Below, in pieces: positions 8,886 through 17,423 of a stretch of 64,000 nt of DNA (positions within the stretch are counted from its first letter, which is position 1; every line of letters begins with the position of its first letter). The stretch comes from Pseudactinotalea suaedae (lineage in GTDB: Bacteria; Actinomycetota; Actinomycetes; Actinomycetales; Beutenbergiaceae), in assembly GCF_009733815.1 (NCBI RefSeq), contig NZ_WNXY01000008.1:62001-126000 (forward strand). Reading direction: 5' to 3'. The position numbers and the translations under genes are program-made. The notes under the pieces are model-generated. The model was given only the letters and a program-made list of their open reading frames with translations. It searched no databases and had not been told where the DNA came from.

Positions 8886-9461
8886 TCACGCCACGGCATC
8901 GCGCAGGATGGTGCGCAGGGTGTCCTGCGGGGTGTCGCGGGTGAACCCGTCGAGGTGGACCTCGTGGTGGGGACCGCTTCGGTGCGCGCCCCGCTGCTGC
9001 GCGAATGCACCGAGGCGTTCGAGAGTTGCGAACTCCTCGGCGAACGGCCCGTGGTGCATGATCTGGACGACGTCCTGCTCGGGCGTCGTGTGGAGCTCGA
9101 TCAGCTCATCGCGCCGATCGGCACCGCTTGATGCGCGGGCACGCGCGGCAGCCAGGTCCTCGTTCGTGCTGCTGTCGGGGACGACGGCGAGCACGCGGTA
9201 AAGCAGCGAGGGCACGGGGTTGACGGTGTAGAAGTCCGCGATCTCGACCGGGATCGAGCCGTCGGGGTACCAGTACTGGATCTCGATGACAGGGCTCGGG
9301 TCCCCGGTGACCTCACGTGCGATGTCTCCGATGAGGGTCATCTTGCGGTAGAACTCGTCGGTTCCAGGTGCTCCGGAGCCGGCGACCGAGACGTAGGTAA
9401 CGGCCGGAACGCGGACGAGCTCAGGGGCGTCCGGGGCGTCGAGATGTGGTGTCGTCGTCAC
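8886..9461 (-). CDS. GyrI-like small-molecule-binding domain protein
   Basis: A 191-residue protein of the GyrI-like/SHS2 effector-binding family. The diagnostic blocks are a mid-protein IEIQYWYPDG strand, VVQIMHHGPFAEEF and the terminal HHEVHLDGF strand. Such stand-alone domains bind or hydrolyse small lipophilic compounds. It begins at a GTG preceded by AAAGGA. It lies fourth in the TetR operon with an SDR and a hydrolase, consistent with handling a xenobiotic or fatty compound. Confidence 0.78.
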   Translation of the reverse strand: MTTTPHLDAPDAPELVRVPAVTYVSVAGSGAPGTDEFYRKMTLIGDIAREVTGDPSPVIEIQYWYPDGSIPVEIADFYTVNPVPSLLYRVLAVVPDSSTNEDLAAARARASSGADRRDELIELHTTPEQDVVQIMHHGPFAEEFATLERLGAFAQQRGAHRSGPHHEVHLDGFTRDTPQDTLRTILRDAVA

Positions 9462-9555
9462 AGGTCTGTCCTTTCAGGTCTGGGACCGAGGCGGGCCCAG
9501 AGGTTGGTAATGTCGCGGTGTCGGAGCGGTCATCAGCGGAAGCCAGGACGGCGGA

Positions 9556-10344
9556 TCAGGCGCCGTATCCGCCGTCGATGTCGAGGGACGCGCCGTTGAT
9601 GAAGGCGCCCTCCTCACCGGCGAGGTAGGAGACGAGCGAGGCGACCTCGTCGACGCGGCCGAACCGTCCGACGGGGATGGTTGCGCGCAGCGTGTCTCCG
9701 ACGGGTCCGTCGGCGGGGTTGGCCGGCGTGCTGACAGGGCCGGGCTGCACGTTGTTGATGGTGATCCCGCGTGGACCCAGCTCACGGGACATGCCCCGCA
9801 CGAGGCTCGCCACCGCACCCTTGGTCATGCCGTAGATCGACGTGACGTCATCCGGGAAGTGATGCGCGCTGACGCTGCCGATCACGACGATCCGGCCGCC
9901 CTCGCGCAGGTGTGGAGCGCTGAACCGAACGGTGTCGAGCGTGCCGCGGATGTTGACGTCGATCATGCGGTCGATCTCGTCGTCGGAGAGCTTCTCGACG
10001 CGCTTCTTCGTGCCACCGCCGGCATTGGCCACGACGACGTCGAGGCGCCCCTCCCGGGCGACGACGTCGGCGATCACCTCACGGACCTGTGCGCGATCGG
10101 CGCTGTTCGACCGAACCGCGGTGGCTTGACCCCCGGATGCGGTGACGGCCGACACGAGCGCGTCAGCCTCGTGCGTGGCCGAGACGTAGGTGAAGGTCAC
10201 GCGTGCACCTTCAGCTGCGAGACGGGTGACGATGCCGGCGCCGATGCCACGGGCACCGCCCGTCACGAGGGCGACCGTTCCTGCATGACGGCGGACCGCG
10301 ACGTGGTTTTCGCGGCTGTGATGGATCGTGGCGCTGTGATTCAT
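9556..10344 (-). CDS. short-chain dehydrogenase/reductase
   Basis: A 262-residue classical SDR: TGGARGIG cofactor loop near residue 28, NAGG after strand 4, and the catalytic YGMTK with an upstream serine. The C-terminal INGASLDIDGGYGA is typical of FabG-like members. Early basic residues suggest NADP(H). It is the third gene of the TetR operon, 16 bp after the MazG-like gene. Substrate is not predictable. Confidence 0.85.
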   Translation of the reverse strand: MNHSATIHHSRENHVAVRRHAGTVALVTGGARGIGAGIVTRLAAEGARVTFTYVSATHEADALVSAVTASGGQATAVRSNSADRAQVREVIADVVAREGRLDVVVANAGGGTKKRVEKLSDDEIDRMIDVNIRGTLDTVRFSAPHLREGGRIVVIGSVSAHHFPDDVTSIYGMTKGAVASLVRGMSRELGPRGITINNVQPGPVSTPANPADGPVGDTLRATIPVGRFGRVDEVASLVSYLAGEEGAFINGASLDIDGGYGA

Positions 10345-10360
10345 GGAGTCCTCGCCGGTC

Positions 10361-10726
10361 TCAGCGTGAAGGATCGGTCGGTTGAGTGCGGGCGATCGTC
10401 TCGTTCAGTCCGGCGCGGATCCTCGTCATCGTGTCCGTGAAGGCCGTGTCGATGTCGATGTCGAGCTTGTCGGCGAGAACGAAGACCCACCACAGGCTCT
10501 CGGCGAGCTTGTGCTTCAGCTCGGCCTCGCTGTCACCGTCGATCGCCCACGTGCCGTCATGGGCGAGAAGGAGGCGTCCGATATACCCCACATCGTTGGA
10601 GAACCCGAGCATGAGCTCGTGGAGGGACCACGGACGTCCGTTGAAGCGCTGCTCGAGGATCTCGTAGAGGCGACGGACATAGAGTGCTTCGTCCCGCGCC
10701 GACCTGAGGGAGGCTGACTCGGTCAT
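10361..10726 (-). CDS. MazG-like nucleotide pyrophosphohydrolase-family protein
   Basis: A 121-residue helical protein. The block ELKHKLAESLWWVFVLADK resembles the conserved MazG/HisE helix in which Glu and Asp bind magnesium. Family members hydrolyse non-canonical NTPs, but the first ExxE helix is weakly conserved here, so activity is uncertain. The ATG overlaps the stop of the TetR gene, so they are co-translated. Confidence 0.6.
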   Translation of the reverse strand: MTESASLRSARDEALYVRRLYEILEQRFNGRPWSLHELMLGFSNDVGYIGRLLLAHDGTWAIDGDSEAELKHKLAESLWWVFVLADKLDIDIDTAFTDTMTRIRAGLNETIARTQPTDPSR

Positions 10727-11358
10727 GAGTCACGCCGAGGTGAGGGCAGGGCAGCCTTCCGATGCTCTGCGGACCCGGGTTGCGCGAAGACAACGACGGC
10801 GCGATGAGCGAGGGCGAGCAGTGCGTGCCGGGGTTCGCCGTCGGCCGCACGGATGGCGAAGCCGGTGGTGAGCGTGATCAGGAACCGGGCGAGCTCCTCG
10901 GCGTCCTCGTCGGGTGGGAGGTCGCGGTCATCGATCGCACGGCGAAAGCGGTCGGTGAGGCGGCCCTGGATGGCGCGACGGTTCTCCGCGAGCAGCGAGA
11001 AGACGTCGGCTTCATCGGTGACCATCGCCTGGACGGACAGGCACCCGGGCGGCCGGCCCGGAGCTGTCACGGCCTCGGCGTTGCCGGTCAGGAACGCCTC
11101 GGCCACCTCGCGCGCGGTGGGCATCGCCAAGGCGTTCTCCACGTACCCCATGTTGCGTTCGATGTAGCGCTCCAGCGCTGTGCGGAACAGCTGGGTCTTG
11201 TCCCCGAAGAAGCGGTAGAGCGCAGGTCGGCTGATGCCCATCGCCTCCGTGAGCTCGGCGAGCCCCGCAGCCTCGTACCCGTGCCGCCAGAACGTCTCGA
11301 CGGCGGCGTCCAGAGCCACCTCTGGCTCGAACGCGCGCGGTCGTCCTCCTGGTGCCAT
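10723..11358 (-). CDS. TetR-family repressor of its own operon
   Basis: A 211-residue TetR regulator. The N-terminal HTH includes AGLAELTEAMGISRPALYRF, and the C-terminal ligand domain resembles TetR_C members of the AcrR group. A strong GGAGG lies before the ATG at 11358. A 24-bp near-palindrome just upstream is the likely operator. It heads a five-gene cluster (MazG-like, SDR, GyrI-like, hydrolase) that it probably controls. Confidence 0.87.
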   Translation of the reverse strand: MAPGGRPRAFEPEVALDAAVETFWRHGYEAAGLAELTEAMGISRPALYRFFGDKTQLFRTALERYIERNMGYVENALAMPTAREVAEAFLTGNAEAVTAPGRPPGCLSVQAMVTDEADVFSLLAENRRAIQGRLTDRFRRAIDDRDLPPDEDAEELARFLITLTTGFAIRAADGEPRHALLALAHRAVVVFAQPGSAEHRKAALPSPRRDS

Positions 11359-11372
11359 GAGCCACCTCCTCA

Positions 11373-11396
11373 GTAACGTATCGATCGGTACGTAAC
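11373..11396. promoter_or_regulatory. TetR operator candidate
   Basis: A 24-bp inverted repeat centred on CGATCG, with 20 of 24 positions symmetric and arms GTaACGTA/TACGTaAC. It starts 15 bp upstream of the TetR start codon, where an autoregulatory site is expected. Confidence 0.6.
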
Positions 11397-11625
11397 CAAA
11401 GTAGCACACGCCTCGGTGATCGCGGGCGCGACCCATAGGGGCGGCGTCGTGACGTTCGTCTACGACCTCGTCGACCGCGCCACCTCTTGGGACGAGACCC
11501 AACATGGTGGCGTCTCTCGCCTCGCCGCTGGCTTCTGCACGAATGTGGCCGCTGTGCACGTCGACGATGGGTACCTCGACTCGAGCATCCCGTATCGACG
11601 CCGCCCAGGAGCGAATGCAGGGCGT

Positions 11626-12462
11626 CTAGCTCAGCACGTCCTTGGTGCTGAACCGGCCGTAGGCGAGCGCCCCGAAGAACGCGACGTAGGCGGCCTGGAG
11701 CAGCACGTTCTCCGTGAAGGAGGTCCACACGATCGGTGCACGGAGCAGGTCGGCGAACGAGAGCCAGTGGTGGGTGAACAGCCACGGGTGCAGCCACGCG
11801 AGCTGCTCCAGCTGGCCGAGCACCTGCGCCACGATCGTGAGCACGGCGACGGCGGCCATCGCACCCACCCCGGCGTCGGTCAGGGTCGAGATGAACAGCC
11901 CGACGGCGGCCAGCCCCAGCATGCAGATCGTCACGTGCGCGCCGACCAGCAGCGAGCGGACCACGGCGTCGCCCACGCCGATCGTGTCGCCCGAGAGCAG
12001 CGTCGCTTCACCGGTGCCGAACAGCGCGGAGCCGATCCCCCAGCCGACCAGCAGCACCGTGCCGCTCGCGGCCACGCAGAACACGCACGCCGAGACGTAC
12101 TTGACCACGAGCAGCCGCAACCGCCCGGCCGGCGCCACCAGCAGGTAGCGCAGCGTGCCCAGGCCCGCCTCGCCGGCGATGGTGTCGCCCGAGACGACCG
12201 CGATCGTCAGCGGCAGGAACAACGGCGTGGTCACCACGAGCGCGGTGACCGCCACGAACATGCCGTTGTTGGTCACCTGGTCCAGGAACGGCGGCCCCTC
12301 GCCGGGGCCGGGCGGCTCGGAGGAGAGCCGGACCACCACGGCCATGAGGATCGGGATCGTGGCGAGCGCGGCCAGCATCGCCCAGGTGCGCCAGCGGCGG
12401 AACAGCACCCGGACCTCGGAGCCGAGCAGGGCGCCGCCGTGCGTGCGTGTGTCAGCGGGCAA
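11626..12462 (-). CDS. ABC-2 type exporter permease
   Basis: A 278-residue membrane protein with about six helices. The first is near residues 28-45, followed by a short extracytoplasmic loop and paired helices after the GEAGLGTLRYLL segment, a hallmark of ABC-2 permeases. It starts inside the end of the ATPase gene (11-bp overlap), so the two are coupled. With the LolA-like gene it forms a three-gene unit. Substrate unknown. Confidence 0.85.
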   Translation of the reverse strand: MPADTRTHGGALLGSEVRVLFRRWRTWAMLAALATIPILMAVVVRLSSEPPGPGEGPPFLDQVTNNGMFVAVTALVVTTPLFLPLTIAVVSGDTIAGEAGLGTLRYLLVAPAGRLRLLVVKYVSACVFCVAASGTVLLVGWGIGSALFGTGEATLLSGDTIGVGDAVVRSLLVGAHVTICMLGLAAVGLFISTLTDAGVGAMAAVAVLTIVAQVLGQLEQLAWLHPWLFTHHWLSFADLLRAPIVWTSFTENVLLQAAYVAFFGALAYGRFSTKDVLS

Positions 12463-13468
12463 CGTCGAACCCCTCTCCGGTGAGCGCGACGAAGCGGTCC
12501 TCGAGGCTGGGGCGGTCCACGTCGAAGGAGCGCACCCGCACCCCCGCGCGCACCAGCGCGGCCACGATGTCCTCGGCGGCGGGGCCGTCGTCGGCGAGCG
12601 GGGCCTCGACGGCGACCTCGTCCGTGGTCGGCTCGGTCACCTCACCCACTGGCCCGGTCGCCTCGAGACCGAGGCGAGCGAGCTCGACCCGGCACAGGTC
12701 GCCGTCCGGCGTGGTGATCCGGACCACCCGCGCTCCGGTGCCCCGGAGGTCGTCGAGGCTGCCCTGCGCCACGAGCGAGCCGACGTGCATGACGGCGGCG
12801 TGCGTGCAGATCTGCGCGACCTCGGCGAGCAGGTGGCTGGAGACGAACACCGTGGTGCCCTCGGCGGCGACCGCCCGGATGAGCGAGCGCACCTCGCGGG
12901 TGCCCTGCGGGTCGAGGCCGTTGGTGGGTTCGTCGAGGACGAGCAGGTCGCGCGGCGTGAGCAGCGCGGCGGCGATCCCGAGGCGCTGCTTCATGCCGAG
13001 GGAGTAGGCGCGCGCCTTCTTCTTCGCGGCGTGGGTGAGGCCGACCCGCTCGAGCGCGCGAGCCACCCGCTGGTCACGTGTGGCGGGGTCGGCGTAGCGG
13101 TCGGCGGAGTCGAGACGGCGGAGGTTGTCGGCGCCGGAGAGGAACGGGTAGAACGCGGGGCCCTCGATCAGCGCGCCGACCCGTGGCAGGGCCTGCGCGA
13201 GCTCGGTGGGCACGTCGTGGCCGAGCAGCCGGGCGGAGCCGCCGGTGGCCGCAGCCAGGCCGAGCAGCACGCGGATCGTGGTGGTCTTGCCGGAGCCGTT
13301 GGGGCCGAGGAAGCCGAACACCGAGCCGCGCGGAACCGCTAGGTCGATGCCGTTGACGGCGGTCTGGTGCCCGAACCTCTTGGTGAGCCCGGTGGTGGCG
13401 ATCGCGAGGTCGGCGGGGTCGATGTCCGCCTCGTCGGCCTCGTCCGCCAGGGTGGCGGTCTCGGTCAC
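12452..13468 (-). CDS. ABC transporter ATP-binding protein
   Basis: A 338-residue ATPase of the DrrA/CcmA-like exporter group. Walker A is GPNGSGKTT near residue 55, the signature is YSLGMKQRLG, and Walker B is LLVLDEPTNGLDP followed by the SSH switch. A C-terminal extension of about 110 residues may bind the permease or regulate it. The gene overlaps both neighbours by a few bases. Confidence 0.9.
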   Translation of the reverse strand: MTETATLADEADEADIDPADLAIATTGLTKRFGHQTAVNGIDLAVPRGSVFGFLGPNGSGKTTTIRVLLGLAAATGGSARLLGHDVPTELAQALPRVGALIEGPAFYPFLSGADNLRRLDSADRYADPATRDQRVARALERVGLTHAAKKKARAYSLGMKQRLGIAAALLTPRDLLVLDEPTNGLDPQGTREVRSLIRAVAAEGTTVFVSSHLLAEVAQICTHAAVMHVGSLVAQGSLDDLRGTGARVVRITTPDGDLCRVELARLGLEATGPVGEVTEPTTDEVAVEAPLADDGPAAEDIVAALVRAGVRVRSFDVDRPSLEDRFVALTGEGFDVAR

Positions 13469-14511
13469 TCAGCGGCGGCGGCCTGCAGCCGCTCCAGCGG
13501 CACCGCGCCGACGAGGACGCGCCCGTCGTCGGTGATCAGGACGTTGACGAGCTCGGTCCCGAGGAGACGACCGCCGTCGACGGCGGTGGTCAGCTGGGCG
13601 AGCAGCGGCTGGCTGGTGAGGTCGGTCGCCGAGGCGTCGATGACGGCCACGGACTCCCAGCCGGTCCCGAGCACGGTGGGCTTGGGGTGGTCGGCGGTGT
13701 CGACGCCCTGGGGCGCGGTCGGCGGGGCGACCTCCTCGACCTCGGCGCCGGCGGGCGGCGTGAAGGCGAACAGGTCGGCGTCGGGGGCGCTCAGGTCGAG
13801 CGAGGTGTAGCCGATCTGGAAGGCGGGGGTGCTCTCGCCCTGGGCAGTCACGGTGACCTGGAGGGGTTGGCCGGTCTCGCCGTCGACGGCGATCGCGACC
13901 TCGCCCACGAGGGTGGCGTCGGTGCGCGGGGTGAGGACCAGGTCGTAGGCGGCGCGGCCGGCGACCTCGACGTCCTCGCGGACGCTCAGCTCGGTGGTGG
14001 GTCCGGCGGCCTCGACGATGCGGTCGGCCACGGCGTCCGGGGTGAGCTGCTGGTCGGGGGCGGTGCGGCTGGTCGCCTCGTCGGGGAGGGTGACGTGGGT
14101 GGCGGCGTTCTCGCCGGAGTCGTACGCCCAGACCTCGGGGCCGTTGACGATGAGGTCGCGCTCGCCGAAGGAGTCGAAGACCTGCAGGCGGGCCTGGTCC
14201 TCCTCACCCACGAAGACGCGTCCGTTGTGGTCGCTGGTGAGCGCCTCGAGCGCGGCGGTGACGGCGGCGGCGTCGCCCGCGCCCGCCGGCAGGTCCACCC
14301 CGCCGGGCAGCGAGGGGAGGCCGAGGTCGGAGGTCTGCTCGAACTCGCCGGAGTAGGGCTGGTGGTCCCGGTCGGCGAGGAGCGTGAGGATGTCCTCGGG
14401 GGTGCGTTCGGGGAGGTCGTCGGCTCCGGCCGCGGAGGCCAGCGCGACCGATCCGACGATGACGAGCGGGACCGCAGCGGCGGGTAGCCAGCGGGTCAAG
14501 GTGCGTGCCAT
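13465..14511 (-). CDS. LolA-like secreted or lipid-carrier protein
   Basis: A 348-residue protein with an N-terminal signal peptide or anchor (RWLPAAAVPLVIVGSVALAS). The body matches actinobacterial LolA/DUF2092-type proteins: the GEFEQTSDLGLP segment, VWAYDSGENAATHVTLP, then a long beta-rich domain. The ATG at 14511 gives the signal sequence. Its stop overlaps the ATPase start, so the carrier and the ABC exporter are one operon, possibly exporting a lipid or lipoprotein. Confidence 0.75.
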   Translation of the reverse strand: MARTLTRWLPAAAVPLVIVGSVALASAAGADDLPERTPEDILTLLADRDHQPYSGEFEQTSDLGLPSLPGGVDLPAGAGDAAAVTAALEALTSDHNGRVFVGEEDQARLQVFDSFGERDLIVNGPEVWAYDSGENAATHVTLPDEATSRTAPDQQLTPDAVADRIVEAAGPTTELSVREDVEVAGRAAYDLVLTPRTDATLVGEVAIAVDGETGQPLQVTVTAQGESTPAFQIGYTSLDLSAPDADLFAFTPPAGAEVEEVAPPTAPQGVDTADHPKPTVLGTGWESVAVIDASATDLTSQPLLAQLTTAVDGGRLLGTELVNVLITDDGRVLVGAVPLERLQAAAAE

Positions 14512-14606
14512 GGAAGTCACTCCCCAAGGTGGTGGTGTCGTTCTCGACGGTACGTCGCGTTTTCGGCGCTGACTACCCCTCCTGAGGGGGATCTCTGTGG
14601 AGATCT

Positions 14607-14647
14607 TGTCTGTCCACAGGTGGACGTTGTCCACAGAAACTGCCGAT
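14607..14647. repeat. 41-bp direct repeat, copy 1
   Basis: Matches 17354-17394 at 40 of 41 positions. It contains CTGTCCACAG and TTGTCCACAG in the same direction, both resembling actinobacterial DnaA boxes, and the palindrome GTCCAC-AG-GTGGAC. It lies 51 bp before the gene at 14698. The two copies enclose a 2.7-kb block with a tandem unknown pair and a pRiA4b ORF-3 gene. Confidence 0.85.
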
Positions 14648-14697
14648 TCGAGGGGTCGGCTCAGCGGGGATGGGCGCGGTCTCGGCACGCTGCAGCG

Positions 14698-15369
14698 ATG
14701 ACGACGACCCGCACGGCACCCACGTCCCTCGAACCCGGCTGGCTGGGCCGCGCGTGGTTCCGACATCTCGAGGCGGAGGCCCTGGCGGGCGTCTCCCGGC
14801 CGAGCCGGCACGAGTACATGTGCTCGAGCGGGATGGCGGAGGTGGTGGAGCCGTTCGTGAGGCCGTTCGGTGACGGCGGCGCCGACCTCGATGACCGGAT
14901 CCTGCCGTTCGACGGGGTCGACGGCGCCGCGGCCGCCGAGCTGCTGGAGGCGCTGCCGGAGGTGGCGCTGGAGCAGGAGTACAGCTCGTATGCGCCCGCT
15001 CCTCGACGGATGTTGACGGCGGTGGTCGAGAGCGGTGGCACGGTGACGTGCGGCGGTGACCTGATCACGCCGGCGCTGCCCTCGGGCGGGATGCGGGTGC
15101 TGAGCCTGACTGTGCGGGAGCCGGACGTTCTCGACGTCGAACCCGATCTCGTCGCGGGCGAGCTCCCGGACTGGCTGGAGGAGCTGCCTGCCGCTGCGCG
15201 TCGTCGATACGTGGGAGGTCGGCAGCAGTGCGTCGATCACGGGATCACGCGGCAGGTCTGGATGCTGGTGTCGAACCGGTACGGGATCGACGACGCGCGC
15301 ATGTTCCCGCGCGCCAGGTTCCTCATCGACGATGACGGTGCCCGGATCGGCGTGAGGTTCCAGTGGTGA
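14698..15369 (+). CDS. unknown protein, tandem paralogue 1
   Basis: A 223-residue soluble protein of unknown family. Its C-terminal third aligns by eye with the next gene: each has an acidic strand with PD, a helix with a conserved Cys (QQCV here, LGCV in the next), then RYGIDDA and a final aromatic strand. The start at 14698 is preferred; a longer reading would translate the 41-bp repeat. Codon use is like its neighbours. No function is proposed. Confidence 0.6.
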   Translation: MTTTRTAPTSLEPGWLGRAWFRHLEAEALAGVSRPSRHEYMCSSGMAEVVEPFVRPFGDGGADLDDRILPFDGVDGAAAAELLEALPEVALEQEYSSYAPAPRRMLTAVVESGGTVTCGGDLITPALPSGGMRVLSLTVREPDVLDVEPDLVAGELPDWLEELPAAARRRYVGGRQQCVDHGITRQVWMLVSNRYGIDDARMFPRARFLIDDDGARIGVRFQW

Positions 15370-15896
15370 GCGCGCGGTGGGAGACGTCGCCCGAGCTGGC
15401 CGCGGTGATGCTCGAACCGGACTCGCAGATGCCCTTCTACTCCTCCGACGGCATCGACGCCGAGGACGCCACACGGCTGCTCAAGGAGATCCCGAAGACG
15501 CGGCTCCGCGACCGGTGGAACAGCTCGCCCACCGTGGGGACGTTCCTGCGGAGTATCGCCGCCCACCCGCAGGTGCGGGGCAACCGACCAGCCTCGGCCG
15601 GGCCGGTCACCGAGGTCGGGATCTCCGGCGTGCTGATCGACGACCCCGAGCTGCTGACGCTCGCACCCGACGTGGAGCTCGGGACGATGCCCACCTTCCT
15701 GGACGAGTGCACCGTCGAGCAGAAGACGGAGTACTACCGACACCTGCTCGGCTGTGTGCGGGAGAGCGTGCGGCGCCAGCAGTGGTTCGCCGTACAGCAC
15801 CGCTACGGCATCGACGACGCGCTCGCCCCACCGGACGAGATCGACCCTGTTCCTGGTCTCGGCGGCAGGCTCCTGCTGCACTTCTGGTGGGACTGA
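15363..15896 (+). CDS. unknown protein, tandem paralogue 2
   Basis: A 177-residue protein, shorter at the N-terminus than its upstream paralogue. Shared landmarks are GID(A) followed by a leucine-rich helix, the mid-protein acidic strand, the CVRE helix and HRYGIDDA before an aromatic tail (HFWWD). GTG starts are possible at 15363 or 15366, overlapping the previous gene. The pair looks like an old tandem duplication. No function is proposed. Confidence 0.6.
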   Translation: MVSARWETSPELAAVMLEPDSQMPFYSSDGIDAEDATRLLKEIPKTRLRDRWNSSPTVGTFLRSIAAHPQVRGNRPASAGPVTEVGISGVLIDDPELLTLAPDVELGTMPTFLDECTVEQKTEYYRHLLGCVRESVRRQQWFAVQHRYGIDDALAPPDEIDPVPGLGGRLLLHFWWD

Positions 15897-15921
15897 CGCG
15901 GGGGGTCGGCGCGACCGTCAC

Positions 15922-17286
15922 TCACAGAGGGATCGACTCGCCTCGGAGCACTCTCCTCAGGAACCCGGTCCCAGCGATGGTGGGGGACCACCGGTGCCCT
16001 CGCGGACCTTCGCGGAGGCAGCCACAGCGCTCGAGGAACGCGATGGTCTGCCGGGTTGACTCCAGCACGTGCCACTCCGACACGGGCTCCCTACCTGCGC
16101 GCCATCCACGAGCATGCAGGATGGCTGCGCACCGGGCCATCGTGGCGCTGCGCGAGGACTGACCACCGAGGAGGTCGAGCACGACGAGCAGGCTCGCCTG
16201 GCGGCCGAAATCGTCTCGGCCGATCGGCATCCGGTCGGCGATGTGCGCCAGCAACCGCACCGAGTCCGCGCGCAGCGTCGCGCCCACCTTGGTCATCAGG
16301 AGCCGGCCCTTGGTCTTGCGGATGAGGCCCAGGCTGCCAGCGAGACCTCGGAAGTGCGCCACTCCCGGGGTCTGGTCCTCTCGATTCATGCTGCCGATCC
16401 ACTCGCGGTCAAGGCGCAGCTGCTGGGACACCTGCTGCACGACGGCGGGGCGTAGGTAGCCGGCACTCGTGAGGGCCAGACCCTCATGACCGACGAGGTC
16501 GAGGAACCACCGCAGGTTCTCGGTGAGTCGATCCGCGTCCTCAACCGTCAAAGGTGCGTCCGAACCCAGCGCAGCGGCCTGCACCATGCGGCGCAACGAG
16601 CCTGGGCCGACGCCCGGCAGCTCCGAGAGGATCTCGGCTAGCACGGGGTGCACCGCCGGCTGCGGCTGCCCGACCGTTGCCACCTGGGCCTGGTACTCCG
16701 CGAGATCGAACGTCAGGGCCGCACGGATCTCTGGGACATCCAGCGTCCCGAACGCCCACCTCACCACCTGCTCGGGCCACTCCTCGAGCGGTTCGCCGCG
16801 CTCCAACGCCGCGACGTGCTCCAGAAGTTCGTCGTAACCAGGAATGCCGCCGACGTCTTCGGGCGGGCATACGCCCGCCCCGTCGGTGAGCACGGGAGAG
16901 GTCAGGTCGGCGACGGCCGAGGCGCCGCCGTCGGGCGACTCGAGCGCCGTGAGCAGGTGCTCCCAGTCGTCCCCGAAGTCGTAGAGGTAGGTGGCCTGGT
17001 CGCCGGGATGCTCGAGGAGAGTGCCGAGGGTGGCCTCGGTCTCGGGGAGCTCGCCGCGGTACTCGTCGATGCCCTCATCCGGGATGTCCATCACCCAACG
17101 TGGCCGGGACGTCCAGTGCGTCTGCCCACTGCGCGCGAACGAGTGCAGATGCGAGTTCTGCCAGCCCATCGCGGCCTGGAGAACCTGGTGCAGCTCCGGC
17201 AGCGGCAACTCGGTCGGAAGGAGCAGCTCTCGCCAGATCGCGGGCGACGCGTCTTCGAGGTCGACGCGGACTCGGAGCCATGTCAC
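15922..17286 (-). CDS. plasmid pRiA4b ORF-3 family protein
   Basis: A 454-residue protein. The first ~190 residues match the pRiA4b ORF-3 family: LPLPELHQVLQAAMGW, HLHSF and the diagnostic YDFGDDWEH. The C-terminal 260 residues form a second, mostly helical region with a winged-helix look. The family is spread by plasmids and mobile elements; its biochemistry is not established. It starts at a GTG (17286) that lies inside a duplicated piece of a DUF5615 gene. Confidence 0.8.
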   Translation of the reverse strand: MTWLRVRVDLEDASPAIWRELLLPTELPLPELHQVLQAAMGWQNSHLHSFARSGQTHWTSRPRWVMDIPDEGIDEYRGELPETEATLGTLLEHPGDQATYLYDFGDDWEHLLTALESPDGGASAVADLTSPVLTDGAGVCPPEDVGGIPGYDELLEHVAALERGEPLEEWPEQVVRWAFGTLDVPEIRAALTFDLAEYQAQVATVGQPQPAVHPVLAEILSELPGVGPGSLRRMVQAAALGSDAPLTVEDADRLTENLRWFLDLVGHEGLALTSAGYLRPAVVQQVSQQLRLDREWIGSMNREDQTPGVAHFRGLAGSLGLIRKTKGRLLMTKVGATLRADSVRLLAHIADRMPIGRDDFGRQASLLVVLDLLGGQSSRSATMARCAAILHARGWRAGREPVSEWHVLESTRQTIAFLERCGCLREGPRGHRWSPTIAGTGFLRRVLRGESIPL

Positions 17287-17331
17287 CGGTCGATCGTGTC
17301 ATGGACCGGTGCTGCGTAGCTCGATGAGCTT
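17282..17331. repeat. fragment of a DUF5615 gene 3' end
   Basis: Closely similar to 18944-18994, which is the last codons and downstream flank of the intact DUF5615 gene. Here the reverse strand still encodes KLIELR but reads on past it, with no toxin gene attached. It looks like the scar of a deleted or recombined toxin-antitoxin locus. Confidence 0.65.
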
Positions 17332-17353
17332 GTCTCGCTCGCCCACCCGAAGC

Positions 17354-17394
17354 TGTCTGTCCACAGGTGGACGTTGTCCACAGAAAGTGCCGAT
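17354..17394. repeat. 41-bp direct repeat, copy 2
   Basis: Second copy of the repeat at 14607-14647, one mismatch. It lies 29 bp before the VapC start codon and carries the same pair of TGTCCACAG boxes. Confidence 0.85.
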
Positions 17395-17423
17395 CTGAGC
17401 CTGGGCTGGCGGGCCGAAGGGCT

